Notes: generated by a model from the letters alone, not told the origin. Counted from the first letter of the stretch, positions 14,543-26,157 are shown. The stretch: 63,177 bases of DNA from Acidobacteriota bacterium (GCA_003223555.1 QHVM01000046.1:1-63177); one strand, 5' to 3'. Program-made: numbers and translations.

Positions 14543-15304
14543 CTAGCTCAGCTCGCGGACCCACACGTTCCGGTAACGCACCGGATTGCCGTGGTCCTGC
14601 AGCCCGAGGGGAAGCTTTTCCGGATGCGCCTTGTAGGGCGGACGGGCCTGGTGCGCGGTGGGACCGGTCAGCGCCTGGTTGTCCTGGACCAGCACGCCGT
14701 TGTGGAGAACGGTGGCGCGGGCGGGCCGCAGCAGCGCGCCGTCGGGGCCGAAGCGCGGCCCGTGGAACACGATGTCGTAGGTCTGCCACTCGCCGGGCGC
14801 ACGTGACGCGTTGACGAGCGGCGGCGACTGCCCGTACAGCGCCGCCGCCTGCCCGTCGGCGTAGGTCCGGCTCTGGTAGGAGTCGAGGACCTGGACCTCG
14901 TAGAGTCCCATCAGGAACACGCCGCTGTTGCCGCGCTCCTGACCCTCCCCGCTGGCCGGCGTGGGCGTGCGCCACTCCACGTGGAGCTGCGCGTCCCCGA
15001 AGGGCTGCTCGGTGTGGATCCCCCCCGTGCCCTTCACCACCTCCATGGCGCCGTTGTCGACCTTCCAGCCCGCCGCTCCCCCCTTGTCCGCGCGCCAGCG
15101 CGAAAGGTCCTTGCCGTCGAAGAGGACGACGGCGTCCGAGGGCGGCCGGCCCGGCTGGTCGGCGGTGCTGGCCGTGCCCGGGTCGACGACCCGCGGCAGG
15201 GGCCGGTTCATGTCGTGGATCGCCCACTCCTTCGGCGGCTGGGCGAAGGCGGCGAGAGCGAGAGCGGTGGCCGCGGCCGCGGCCAGGGCAGAGTGACGGA
15301 TCAT
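14543..15304 (-). CDS. secreted DUF1080 (3-keto-disaccharide hydrolase) domain protein
   Basis: 253 residues. ATG 15304 follows AGGAGGG. A signal peptide (HSALAAAAATALALAAFAQ) precedes a single concanavalin-like DUF1080 domain with VVLFDGKDLSRWRADKGG near its start, ERGNSGVFLMGLYEVQVLDS in the middle and HGNPVRYRNVWVREL at the end, the usual family signature. Some DUF1080 proteins hydrolyse 3-keto-glycosides, and many are extracellular carbohydrate-active proteins of unknown specificity. It stands alone between mtoX and a divergent lipoprotein gene. Confidence 0.88.
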   Translation of the reverse strand: MIRHSALAAAAATALALAAFAQPPKEWAIHDMNRPLPRVVDPGTASTADQPGRPPSDAVVLFDGKDLSRWRADKGGAAGWKVDNGAMEVVKGTGGIHTEQPFGDAQLHVEWRTPTPASGEGQERGNSGVFLMGLYEVQVLDSYQSRTYADGQAAALYGQSPPLVNASRAPGEWQTYDIVFHGPRFGPDGALLRPARATVLHNGVLVQDNQALTGPTAHQARPPYKAHPEKLPLGLQDHGNPVRYRNVWVRELS

Positions 15305-15408
15305 GGCGGTCTCCCTCCTGATTGCGGCGGCGAGTGTACCCCAGGGACGAGGCGGTCCGCGGAAGTCGTGCCGCCCGTGTCGGCAGGCTTGTTGCAATCG
15401 CCGTCGGC

Positions 15409-15945
15409 ATGGGTCGACTCAGCCCGGCCGCGGCGCTGCTGCTCGCGGCCACGGCCACGGGCGCCTGCCGGAGCCACCCGACGAATCCCGAGACGCCCGC
15501 GCCGACGCCGACCCCGCCCGCCGCGCCGACGCCGACCCCGACCGTGGCCGCCGTGTACGGCTGCGGCCTGCCCCGGGGGACGGGACTCGGCCGGAGCTGC
15601 CCCCGTTTGAACCCCTCGTTCGATGGCGAGGTCGACACCGCCATCCAGGAGGTGATCGACGACCACCCCGAGTACATCGATTTCCGGCGGGCCCGGGGCA
15701 GCCCGGGGAGCTACCACGTCCTGAACGGCCGCGACTACACCTACGAGGTGGTCGAGAACCTCCGCAAGATGGGCCTGTGCGCCCTCGACGACGGCAAGGA
15801 GATCGCGATCAAGAACGACAACAGCTTCTCCGACCAGTACGAGGTGCTGTCGTCGGAGAGCTTCATCATCCGCGGCCTGGCCAGCTACCGCGCCACGTGC
15901 TTCCCGGCCTGGGACGCGATCCCGCCCGCGGGGGACGATTCCTGA
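15409..15945 (+). CDS. lipoprotein of unknown function
   Basis: 178 residues from ATG 15409. The N-terminus (LSPAAALLLAATATGAC) looks like a type II signal with Cys as the acylated residue. A low-complexity Pro/Thr linker (TPAPTPTPPAAPTP-like, partly tandem) follows. The folded part contains four further cysteines (YGCGLPRG, SCPRL, GLCALDD, ATCFPAW), probably two disulfides. Motifs VDTAIQEVIDDHPEYIDF and NGRDYTYEVVENLRKMGLC are seen, but no family function is recognised. It is convergent with the S9 peptidase gene. Confidence 0.7.
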   Translation: MGRLSPAAALLLAATATGACRSHPTNPETPAPTPTPPAAPTPTPTVAAVYGCGLPRGTGLGRSCPRLNPSFDGEVDTAIQEVIDDHPEYIDFRRARGSPGSYHVLNGRDYTYEVVENLRKMGLCALDDGKEIAIKNDNSFSDQYEVLSSESFIIRGLASYRATCFPAWDAIPPAGDDS

Positions 15946-15951
15946 CCCGCC

Positions 15952-17970
15952 TCAGGGCGTCGGCACGACGGCCGAAGCGGCGGCGCCGGCGCCGGCTTTC
16001 AGGTACTTGTCGTACCAGGCCACGTAGCGCTCGTAGCGATCCTTGACGTAGCTGGGCCGGCGGATGCCGTGGGTCTGCCCGGGATAGATGACGAGCTCGC
16101 TCGGCACTCCGAGCCGCCGCAGCGCCTGGTAGAGCTGCTCGGAGTTGAGCAGCGGCACGTTCATGTCCTCCGAGCCGCCCATCAGCAGCGTAGGCGTCGT
16201 GATCTTGTCCACCCGGAACCAGGGCGACATCCTCACCCACCGCTCCACGTTGCGCCACGGCAGACCCAGCTCGGTCTCCCACTCGTACTGGTAGTGGTCG
16301 GTCCCATAGTTGGAGAGGTAGTTGGCCTCGCTGGCGCCCGAGATGGCGGCCTTGAAGCGGCCGGTCCGGGTGATGACGTTGTCGGTCAGGATGCCGCCGT
16401 AGCTCCAGCCCCCGACGCCGAGACGCTCGGGGTCGGCCACCCCCATCTGCACCACGTGGTCCACCGCCGCCATCACGTCGTCGAAGTCCTTGTTCCCCCA
16501 GTCGGCCCAGATCGCGCGGCTGAAGGCGAGGCCGTAACCGGAGGAGCCACGGGGGTTGCCGGCGATGACCGCGTAGCCGTTGGCCGCGAGGATCTGCCAC
16601 TCGAAGCTGAAGCGGGTGGAGAACTGCGACACCGGCCCGCCGTGGATCCGCAGGACCGCGGGGAGCTTGTGCCCGGGGGGGGCGTCAGGAGGGTACGTCA
16701 GGAAGCCGTCGATGATCGTGCCGTCGGCGCCCTTCGCCTTGAACCGCTCCACCCGTCCCAGCCGGATGCCCCTCAGGAACTCGTCGTTGACGTGGGTGAG
16801 CCGGCGCAACCGACCCCCCGAGTCCACCGCTGAAACCTCGGCCGGGCGGTCGAGCTGGCCCTCCAATACGACGATCTCGCCCTTCGGCCCGAGGTCGAAG
16901 GCCTCGATGTCCCTCTCGCCCGCGACCACCCGCTCGACCGGCCCCCCGGCGGCCGGGATGCGGGCGAGGTGGGAGTTGCCGCCTTCCTCGAGCAGGAAGT
17001 AGATCCACCTGCCGTCCGGCGAGAAGCGCGGACGCGAGACGTCGCGGTCGAGGGAAGCGGTCAGCGCCGTGGCGTCGCCGCCGGCCGCCGGCACCACCGC
17101 CAGATGATTGGTGCCGTACCACATGTCCTGGGGATCGCCGCCGGAGACGAAAGCGATCGTACGGCCGTCGGGGCTGAAGACGGGGGTCGCGGCCGAGCGG
17201 GGATCGGCGGCCACCGGCCGCGGCGGCTCGCCACCCCCGGCGGCCACGACGTAGATGTCGCTGTTGCGGCTCGCGTCCGGGTCGGGCGAACGGTTGCTCG
17301 AAAAGGCGATCCACTGCGAGTCGGGGGACCAGGCCGGGGCGGCGTCGTCGTAGGCGCCGCTCGAGACCTGGAGGCTTGTCTTCCCCTGCACGTCGAAGAC
17401 GTGGATGTGGTTGCGCAGCTCGCGCAGGTATCCCTGGCCGTCGCGCTTGAACTGCAGCCGGCGGATGACGATGGGCCGGGGCGGCTTCTTTTCCGCCGGC
17501 GGCCTGTCGTCGGCCTCCTCCGGCGCGTCGGGATCGGGATCGGGCGCCACGATGGCGAGCCGGCGGCTGTCGGGTGACCATGTGAAGCTGGACACGCCGC
17601 CCTTGAGGTCGGTGAGCTTGACCGCCTCGCCTCCCCGCCGGTCGAGGATCCAGACCTGGGCCTTCTTGCCGTCGCGGCCGGAGAGGAAGGCCAGCGTGCG
17701 GCCGTCGGGACTGAACCGCGGGCTCGACTCGGGCTTCTTGCTCGTGGTCACGCGGATCGGGTCGCGGCCCGAGAACGGGACGAGATAGACGTCGGTGTCC
17801 GACTCGTCTGCCTTGGCGTCCATCCCGCCCACGGTGTAGGCGACCCAGGCCCCGTCGGGACTGAGGCGCGGATCGCCGACGTCCTTCAAGGCGAACATGT
17901 CGTCGACCCGGAGGGACCGGGTCTGGGCGGCGGCGATGGTGGCGAAGGCAAGGACGGCGGGAGCGATCAT
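15952..17970 (-). CDS. S9-family serine peptidase (dipeptidyl/acylaminoacyl peptidase type)
   Basis: 672 residues with a short signal peptide (MIAPAVLAFATIAAAQT). The N-terminal ~400 residues are TolB/WD40-like propeller blades (LSPDGAWVAYTVGG, FSPDGRTLAFLSGRDG and similar repeats). The C-terminal alpha/beta-hydrolase holds the triad: nucleophile in GVGGWSYGGILTD, Asp in LLMGGSEDMNVP and His in YPGQTHGIRRP. The HGGP oxyanion segment (LRIHGGPVSQFSTRF) is present. Predicted to cleave short peptides in the periplasm, for nutrition. A Glu/Pro-rich insertion (DPDAPEEADDRPPAEKKPP) lies in one propeller loop. Confidence 0.9.
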   Translation of the reverse strand: MIAPAVLAFATIAAAQTRSLRVDDMFALKDVGDPRLSPDGAWVAYTVGGMDAKADESDTDVYLVPFSGRDPIRVTTSKKPESSPRFSPDGRTLAFLSGRDGKKAQVWILDRRGGEAVKLTDLKGGVSSFTWSPDSRRLAIVAPDPDPDAPEEADDRPPAEKKPPRPIVIRRLQFKRDGQGYLRELRNHIHVFDVQGKTSLQVSSGAYDDAAPAWSPDSQWIAFSSNRSPDPDASRNSDIYVVAAGGGEPPRPVAADPRSAATPVFSPDGRTIAFVSGGDPQDMWYGTNHLAVVPAAGGDATALTASLDRDVSRPRFSPDGRWIYFLLEEGGNSHLARIPAAGGPVERVVAGERDIEAFDLGPKGEIVVLEGQLDRPAEVSAVDSGGRLRRLTHVNDEFLRGIRLGRVERFKAKGADGTIIDGFLTYPPDAPPGHKLPAVLRIHGGPVSQFSTRFSFEWQILAANGYAVIAGNPRGSSGYGLAFSRAIWADWGNKDFDDVMAAVDHVVQMGVADPERLGVGGWSYGGILTDNVITRTGRFKAAISGASEANYLSNYGTDHYQYEWETELGLPWRNVERWVRMSPWFRVDKITTPTLLMGGSEDMNVPLLNSEQLYQALRRLGVPSELVIYPGQTHGIRRPSYVKDRYERYVAWYDKYLKAGAGAAASAVVPTP

Positions 17971-17987
17971 GACGACGCCCGGGCGCC

Positions 17988-18668
17988 CTACATCCTATGG
18001 ATGAGGTCGTGGCGCCCCTCGGCCGCCAGCGAGGTCAGCAGCACGCGCAAGCTCTCCAGGGACTCCTCGGTGAGGGTCTGGAAATCCTCGCGGATGAACT
18101 GGATCTGCTCCCACTCCCGGTCGGCGTTCGCCTCGTCCCGCGCGATGCGCTGGGTGGAAGAGAGCAGGAACCGCGTGGCGACGCCGAAGCTGCGGCCCAG
18201 GATGTAGGCGCGCAGGCGGTAGCGCTCGGCGGTGGTGACGAGGAAGTTGTGCAGGAGCTGGTTGAGGTAGGCGAGGGAGGCGATCTGGCCGAGCCGGAAG
18301 CCCTGCGGCCGCAGGGGCTGCACGGGCGCCATCGCCGAGACCATGCGCGAGAAGGTGCTCATCGCCGCCAGCAGGCGCAGCATGTTGGGCGAGAACTTCT
18401 CGATCACCTTGTAGCCGAGGTCGAGCAGGTGCTTGGCCTCGTCCACCGAGCCGAGCGCGTGGACGGTGAAGGCTTCCTCGTAGGTGAGGTTGGCCAGCTC
18501 CATCTCGGAGCTCACCCGGGTGTGGATCGAGCGGTACAGCTCTTTTCCCTTGTGGGTGAGGAGCAGCTCCCAGTCGTGCCGCACCCTCCGCTCGTTGCGG
18601 CGGCCAAGGGAGAAGAGGATGGGCAGGCAGGCGAGGACCGAGACGACGATGGCCAACGACATCCACAT
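17988..18668 (-). CDS. membrane-anchored helical protein of unknown function
   Basis: 226 residues. The N-terminal segment MWMSLAIVVSVLACLPILFS is a single membrane anchor. The rest is almost wholly helical and charged, with HDWELLLTHKGKELYRSIHT near the start and LTYEEAFTVHALGSVDEAKH. No catalytic motif or known domain is recognised. A start at the second ATG (18662) is equally possible. It ends 18 bases before the S9 peptidase start and may be co-transcribed with it. Confidence 0.7.
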   Translation of the reverse strand: MWMSLAIVVSVLACLPILFSLGRRNERRVRHDWELLLTHKGKELYRSIHTRVSSEMELANLTYEEAFTVHALGSVDEAKHLLDLGYKVIEKFSPNMLRLLAAMSTFSRMVSAMAPVQPLRPQGFRLGQIASLAYLNQLLHNFLVTTAERYRLRAYILGRSFGVATRFLLSSTQRIARDEANADREWEQIQFIREDFQTLTEESLESLRVLLTSLAAEGRHDLIHRM

Positions 18669-18727
18669 GAGGAAGGCTCCGGCGCGATCCTAACACGCCG
18701 GACGGCCGGCTTCATCTCATGCGGCGG

Positions 18728-18970
18728 CTAGCCCATGCCGGCGTCGCGAAGCGCCTGGCGCATGACCGACTCGACGCCCTGGGGGGTCTGGTGGTCGGTA
18801 TCCACCCAGGCCAGCACCTCGTTTCCGTCTTCCAGCTCGACGATCACGTCCCAGCGGGCGCTGCGCGGCGACTCGATGATCTGGCTGTGCCGAACGCGGC
18901 CCCGGCCGACCGCCCGCTCGATGGTCTGGGGGACCCAGGCCGGTATGCTCCGCGACAACTGCGCTTGCAT
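18728..18970 (-). CDS. small conserved-looking soluble protein, unknown
   Basis: About 80 residues from ATG 18970. A longer frame to 19003 would start inside a GTATAC motif without any ribosome-binding site. It contains AVGRGRVRHSQIIESPRSAR, then WDVIVELEDGNEVLAWVDTD and GVESVMRQALRDAGMG, a small alpha/beta protein with no known motif. The start lies two bases from one half of a GTATAC pair, so its expression may depend on that site. Confidence 0.55.
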   Translation of the reverse strand: MQAQLSRSIPAWVPQTIERAVGRGRVRHSQIIESPRSARWDVIVELEDGNEVLAWVDTDHQTPQGVESVMRQALRDAGMG

Positions 18971-18972
18971 GC

Positions 18973-19001
18973 GTATACCCCGGATAGGCCATTGAGTATA
19001 C
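18973..19001. promoter_or_regulatory. paired GTATAC palindromes with 17-base spacer (site A)
   Basis: Two copies of the palindrome GTATAC at 18973-18978 and 18996-19001, exactly 23 bases apart start to start. The same geometry recurs at 20066-20094. GTATAC should be rare in DNA this GC-rich. The site sits directly upstream of the small gene at 18728-18970. It could be an operator for a dimeric regulator or a -35/-10-like arrangement. Confidence 0.5.
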
Positions 19002-19033
19002 ATATTTCGGTGGGCATGGCAAGCGACAGGAGG

Positions 19034-19747
19034 CTAGGCGGAGAGCGGTTCGCCGATCCGGGGCCGCAGGCTGGGAGGACGCATTTCCGGAGGACGCGCG
19101 GGCGCTTCCGCCCGTCGCCAGGCGGCGAGGGCCCAACAGACGATGACGACCAGGTAAGCGACCTGGTAGAGGTAACGCATGGTGTCGCCGAACCGCTCGG
19201 AAATCCTGGACCCCATGGCGTTCACGGTCACGGTGAAGATCAGCAAGAATGGTACGTAGCTCAGGAGCACGGCCTTCTGGAAGGGATCGACGGGCAGGCG
19301 GTACCACAGAATCAGCGCGGCGATTGCGGTAAATAGCCAGATGCTGCCGTACAGGACCCGCGGCTGCATTTCGGCGAGGAACGCGCGGTAATCGGTGCTG
19401 CCGGTCGAAGCAGCGATGACCGCTCCGAGGGTCGCTATCAGCACGAAGAGCATCGTCCAACGAAGGGTCGCGGTCGCGCCCGGGAACGAGCGGAAGACCC
19501 GGTATGCCAGCTCGAGCGCCGTCGCGAAGCGAAGCACGCTGAACGCGGTCTCCTTGGCGCGCCAGAACTCGTGTGTATAAAACCTGCCTGGCCATGCCAT
19601 GATCATGAGCGCAGAAGCGAGCGTGATGGCCAGAAAAACGGCGAAAGAGTACCAAATACGATAACGGCGGCGCGCGAGCACACCGGCGAGCACGACCGCC
19701 AGCACGCCGGTTCCGACATGCCCGATCCACATCTGTACGGCAGTCAT
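19034..19747 (-). CDS. multi-pass membrane protein, unknown function
   Basis: About 237 residues from ATG 19747; a TTG at 19765 is an alternative. Seven hydrophobic segments can be counted, beginning MWIGHVGTGVLAVVLAGVLA and including TAIAALILWYRLPVDPFQK and VAYLVVIVCWALAAWRR. The C-terminal tail is Pro/Arg-rich and cytoplasmic-looking. No transporter or enzyme signature is recognised. The size and topology recall the seven-helix membrane proteins common in Acidobacteria. Local GC is lower than in neighbours. Confidence 0.65.
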   Translation of the reverse strand: MTAVQMWIGHVGTGVLAVVLAGVLARRRYRIWYSFAVFLAITLASALMIMAWPGRFYTHEFWRAKETAFSVLRFATALELAYRVFRSFPGATATLRWTMLFVLIATLGAVIAASTGSTDYRAFLAEMQPRVLYGSIWLFTAIAALILWYRLPVDPFQKAVLLSYVPFLLIFTVTVNAMGSRISERFGDTMRYLYQVAYLVVIVCWALAAWRRAEAPARPPEMRPPSLRPRIGEPLSA

Positions 19748-19822
19748 GGGCCGAGAGAGGTTCAAGCGTAGCGCAGAAGCTGCTCCTCGTGAAGACGCGT
19801 CCCTCGCGACCCAAAATAGCCA

Positions 19823-19844
19823 GGGCGCCCGCGGAGGGGCGCCC
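19823..19844 (-). terminator. hairpin terminator candidate downstream of the 47-residue gene
   Basis: GGGCGCCC at 19823-19830 pairs with GGGCGCCC at 19837-19844 across a six-base loop. Reading on the minus strand, a short U tract (ATTTT) follows shortly after. It lies ~30 bases past the stop of the gene at 19875-20018. Confidence 0.45.
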
Positions 19845-19874
19845 CGTGAGTTCTCGAGAGCTACAGGAAGATTC

Positions 19875-20018
19875 TTACGGCTTCGGTGGGGGATAGGGAT
19901 CGTCCATGATCGTGACGCCGCCGTTGTCCACGTCCGGTCCGTCAGTCACGATCTGTCCCAGGATCATCCAATCGCCCAGCGCCGCGAAGGCACCAAAAAA
20001 CAGTGTCCAAAGCCTCAT
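19875..20018 (-). CDS. 47-residue small protein
   Basis: Starts at ATG 20018 with an ideal ribosome-binding site (GAGGAGG, six bases upstream); an upstream in-frame extension is therefore unlikely. The N-terminal half is hydrophobic (MRLWTLFFGAFAALGDWMIL) and the C-terminal half is acidic with a proline end (IMDDPYPPPKP), like a small membrane or secreted peptide. It has its own paired GTATAC element upstream (20066-20094) and a terminator candidate downstream, so it looks like an independent unit. Function unknown. Confidence 0.6.
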   Translation of the reverse strand: MRLWTLFFGAFAALGDWMILGQIVTDGPDVDNGGVTIMDDPYPPPKP

Positions 20019-20065
20019 GTCGACCTCCTCGTTCCCGGCCAGCTCATCCAGCAGGGGGAAACGAA

Positions 20066-20094
20066 GTATACATTTCATGTCAAGTATGGTATAC
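20066..20094. promoter_or_regulatory. paired GTATAC palindromes with 17-base spacer (site B)
   Basis: GTATAC at 20066-20071 and 20089-20094, the same 23-base period as site A. It lies between the divergent 47-residue gene and the GAF-Fis regulator gene. On the minus strand the inner copy reads TATACT and the outer copy sits where a -35 element would be, about 48 bases before the ATG. It may be a promoter of unusual sequence or a dimeric operator, possibly of the adjacent regulator. Confidence 0.5.
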
Positions 20095-20197
20095 GGAAAA
20101 TGTATCCGGGGCTCTGGGCGTGACTTTTTTGTGTCCAGGCCATTGACCGCGTCGGCCGGAAGCGGCTACGATGTGCCCTCTCTGTGAGGAGGGCTGC

Positions 20198-20902
20198 GTG
20201 AAACGCCGAGTAGACCTGATCGATCAGTTCGCAGAGCTCGTGGTAGGGGCGGACGATCCCAGGCGGCTGGCCGAGCGGACGTTGGAGGTCGTAATGTCCT
20301 TGACCAACGGACGCAGCGGGGCCGTGTTCACCCGCGACGACGACCGCATCACGCTCTTCGCCTCGCGCGGCATCGACCAGCACGTCCTGGACGCCATCCA
20401 GACCGTGTGGGACCGTCATCGCGAGGTCTTCGAGAAGGGTGAGACCTTCTACGTGCCGGACCGGGACAGCGACAGCCGGCTGCCCAAGCGGGCCTCGCGG
20501 ATCGGACCGTCGGCCTTCGCCGTGGTGCCCGTCTTCAGCGGCGAGGACCTGGTCGCGCTGCTCTACGTCGACAGCCTCGACCCCCACTTCTGCTCCGCCC
20601 ACGACCTCGAGCGGATGACCAAGTTCTCGAAGATCGTGGCCAAGGCCGTGACCGAGCAGCAGCCGCAACGCGACCGCGCGCAGGCCCGGGCCGAGGCCTG
20701 GGAGACCTACCTGGAGCGCACTCCGGTGGAGGACATGGAGCGCGAGAAGCTACTGCTCCTCCTCAACCGCAACGAGTGGAACATCGCGCGGGTGGCCCGC
20801 CTGATGGGGGTGACCCGGCGGACGATCTACCTGCGCCTGCAGCGGTACAACATCCCGCGGGAGCGGGTGCCCAAGACCCGTACCCGCGCCGCGACCGCAT
20901 AA
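20198..20902 (+). CDS. GAF-domain transcriptional regulator with Fis-type HTH
   Basis: 234 residues from GTG 20198, chosen because AGGAGG lies five bases upstream; the ATG at 20171 would add MCPLCEEGC. Residues ~5-155 form a GAF ligand-sensing domain (VVMSLTNGRSGAVFTRDDDR ... AVVPVFSGEDLVALLYVDSL). Residues ~180-225 form a Fis-like helix-turn-helix (LLLLLNRNEWNIARVARLMG followed by VTRRTIYLRLQRYNIP). It lacks the AAA+ sigma-54 domain usually found between such parts, so it probably regulates sigma-70 promoters or acts as an accessory factor. GAF-Fis proteins of this short form are common in Acidobacteria and Myxococcota. It lies next to GTATAC site B. Confidence 0.82.
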   Translation: MKRRVDLIDQFAELVVGADDPRRLAERTLEVVMSLTNGRSGAVFTRDDDRITLFASRGIDQHVLDAIQTVWDRHREVFEKGETFYVPDRDSDSRLPKRASRIGPSAFAVVPVFSGEDLVALLYVDSLDPHFCSAHDLERMTKFSKIVAKAVTEQQPQRDRAQARAEAWETYLERTPVEDMEREKLLLLLNRNEWNIARVARLMGVTRRTIYLRLQRYNIPRERVPKTRTRAATA

Positions 20903-20918
20903 GGGCGGGCGATCCCCG

Positions 20919-20956
20919 GGGGGCGCAGTTCGAGAGAACGGCGCCCCCTTCGTTTT
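20919..20956. terminator. bidirectional terminator between regulator and glnS
   Basis: GGGGGCGC (20919-20926) pairs with GCGCCCCC (20941-20948), with an inner GTTC/GAAC extension around a GAGA loop. A T-rich run (TTCGTTTT) follows on the plus strand. It lies between two convergent genes. Confidence 0.75.
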
Positions 20957-20961
20957 CCTGC

Positions 20962-22626
<1,665 letters not shown>

Positions 22627-22640
22627 CGGTTCTGCCTCTA

Positions 22641-24089
<1,449 letters not shown>

Positions 24090-24157
24090 CTACGGCCGGT
24101 GCGCGTGAGACATGGAAAGTGCACTATACCACGCGCGCCGGACCGTCCAGGGCGGGC

Positions 24158-25033
24158 TCAGTCCCGCGTCACGTCCAGCGGCCGCTCCAGTTGCAGGGTC
24201 AGGATGGCGCCCGCCGGCAGCTCGACGTCCTCACCGAGCTTGGCCGCCAGCGCCCCCCCTCCGCCGAGCACGGCCCCGATGATGGCGCCCTTGGTGCCGC
24301 CGATGACCTGGCCGATGACCCCTCCGAGCACCGCCCCGATCCCGGCCCGTTTGGCGTTCTCGCCGCCGAGGTCGATCTTCTCCTTCACCGAGACGACGCG
24401 TGTCCGCAGGTCCGTCCGCGTGCGGTCGTCGAAGTAGATCGAATCGAACGTCAGGTCCAGCCGCCCTCCCTTGACCAGACGCTCGGCCGGCTGCGCGTCC
24501 CGGACGATGCCGCGCACGCGGATTCCGGCCGGGATGACGACCCGCCCCTCGAGCTGGACCGGCAGCGCCACCGACGCCTCGAAACGGTCCTCGACCCGCG
24601 CGGTTCGGGACGAGAGGGGCTGCTCGAGGCGGACCTGGATCTCCGAGCCTTCGGGCAGCGTGCCGCGGCCGGAGAAGCGGCGGTTGAGGGCGGCGTCGAT
24701 GTCGCCCCGCAGGTCGGCGATCGAGCGCCGCAGGTCCTCTACCTCGGCCCGCGTCGCCCCCACGCCCGGCGTGCGGCTCCGCTGCGCGCGGCGGAGCTCG
24801 ACCTTGAGGTAGGTCACCTCGTCCCGGATGTCGTCCGCCCGGCCCTGGAACTCCTGATAGCGCGGGTGGCTGGTAGAGAGGGCGGCCAGGCTGTCGTCGA
24901 GGTTCTGGAGGTCGTACTGCAGCCGCTGGATGTCCGCCGTGGTCGCGGCCTGGGATTCCTGCGCCACCGCGGGCCGGGAGCCGAGGACCAGGGCGAGACC
25001 GAGGCAGAAGAACAGGACCGAGAGCTTTCTCAT
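24158..25033 (-). CDS. exported protein with coiled coil and glycine-zipper-like segment
   Basis: 291 residues from ATG 25033. Signal peptide LSVLFFCLGLALVLGSRPAV. Residues ~30-125 form a coiled coil (IQRLQYDLQNLDDSLAALST, EVEDLRRSIADLRGDIDAAL). A beta-rich part follows (LPEGSEIQVRLEQPLSSRTA, VVIPAGIRVRGIVRDAQPAE). A Gly-rich hydrophobic repeat (GAVLGGVIGQVIGGTKGAII) precedes a final strand (ILTLQLERPLDV). Proteins of this layout occur widely in Acidobacteria as probable envelope-stabilising factors, but no activity is assigned. It stands alone between gltX and a DUF5666 gene. Confidence 0.7.
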   Translation of the reverse strand: MRKLSVLFFCLGLALVLGSRPAVAQESQAATTADIQRLQYDLQNLDDSLAALSTSHPRYQEFQGRADDIRDEVTYLKVELRRAQRSRTPGVGATRAEVEDLRRSIADLRGDIDAALNRRFSGRGTLPEGSEIQVRLEQPLSSRTARVEDRFEASVALPVQLEGRVVIPAGIRVRGIVRDAQPAERLVKGGRLDLTFDSIYFDDRTRTDLRTRVVSVKEKIDLGGENAKRAGIGAVLGGVIGQVIGGTKGAIIGAVLGGGGALAAKLGEDVELPAGAILTLQLERPLDVTRD

Positions 25034-25146
25034 GGGCGTTCGTCCTCCTGAGCAGACGTCCCCCTCAGACCGGGAGCCGTCCTCGAAGGACCAAGCAAGA
25101 AGCAGGCCACGAGTGCCGGCAAGCCAGCTCGCGGAGAGTGATTCCC

Positions 25147-26157
25147 CTACTTCTGGACCATGACCTGTCTGGCCTGGGCCGCGGCACTCGCCAGATCGCA
25201 GCTCGTCAAGGTGCCGCTGACGTGGACCTTGGCTCCGCTCTTGACGGTGGCCTGGCACTCGGCCAGGGTGCCCTTGAACCCGTTGCACTTGAATGTGGCC
25301 CCGCTGGCGTCGACGGCGATGTTGCCCGAGCTGCGGTTGCCCTGGACCTTCATGGTGAAGGCGGCGCTCGCTCCGGCGACGACACTGCCTTCGAGCTCGA
25401 CGCCCGAGCCGACGATGCCGCCTTCGATCATGCAGGTCTTGGCCGGCGACGGCGAAGCCCCGGGGCCCTCGTTTTCGCCGTCTTCGGCCTGGAGGACGAT
25501 CTCCTCGGCCAGGACGGCCTGTCCGGAGGCGTCGGCCGGCAGCCATACTCCCTTGACGTGGACGTGGGTGCCCGTCGTCAGGTCGGCCACGGTGCGGGCG
25601 CGATTGCCCTCCCGGATGGCGGTGGCGCCGGGGCGGGCGACCACGGCCTTGCCGGCGATCGTGAAGCGGCTGTCGGCGGCGGGCTGGAGCGAGATCACCG
25701 CGGTGACCACTCCTTCGATCTCCACGTCGCCGTGCCCGATGCCGTTGCGTTGCTCCTCGAGCAAGGTCACGCTGGAAGAGTCGACCTTGACCGTGATGGT
25801 GATCTCCTGGTTGGGGAGCAAGCCGGACAACGTCAGGGTGCCGAGGGTCGTGCCCCCGCTGGAGAAGACGAGGGTGAAGCTGCCCTCGGGCAGGCCACGG
25901 AGGGTGAACGTGCCGTCGTCACCCACGGTGGTGCTGATGGCGGTGCCCTGGACCGTAACGGTGAGGGGAGACGCTGCCGCGGAGCGCGCGGACAGCGCCG
26001 ATAACGACGCCGAGCCCGCGGGCGTGCCGAGCACCGTGCCGCGCAGCACGATGCCCCCGGGGGAAGGCGAGGCGGGGTTGCCGCCGCAACGCGCCAGCGT
26101 CAGGGGCAGGGCGACCAGAAGCGCCAAGAAAAGGAATGCCGAGCGTCTGAAGGGCAT
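25147..26157 (-). CDS. DUF5666-type lipoprotein
   Basis: 336 residues. The N-terminus ends in LLVALPLTLARCGG, a lipobox-like site. A carboxypeptidase-regulatory-like beta domain follows (VGDDGTFTLRGLPEGSFTLV). The C-terminal part holds DUF5666-type OB-like units (VEIEGVVTAVISLQPAADSR, HVHVKGVWLPADASGQAVLA, GSGVELEGSVVAGASAAFTM). DUF5666 proteins are surface lipoproteins of unknown role. Two cysteines in TCMIEGG and FKCNGFKG, plus TSCDLAS, may form disulfides. Confidence 0.75.
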   Translation of the reverse strand: MPFRRSAFLFLALLVALPLTLARCGGNPASPSPGGIVLRGTVLGTPAGSASLSALSARSAAASPLTVTVQGTAISTTVGDDGTFTLRGLPEGSFTLVFSSGGTTLGTLTLSGLLPNQEITITVKVDSSSVTLLEEQRNGIGHGDVEIEGVVTAVISLQPAADSRFTIAGKAVVARPGATAIREGNRARTVADLTTGTHVHVKGVWLPADASGQAVLAEEIVLQAEDGENEGPGASPSPAKTCMIEGGIVGSGVELEGSVVAGASAAFTMKVQGNRSSGNIAVDASGATFKCNGFKGTLAECQATVKSGAKVHVSGTLTSCDLASAAAQARQVMVQK

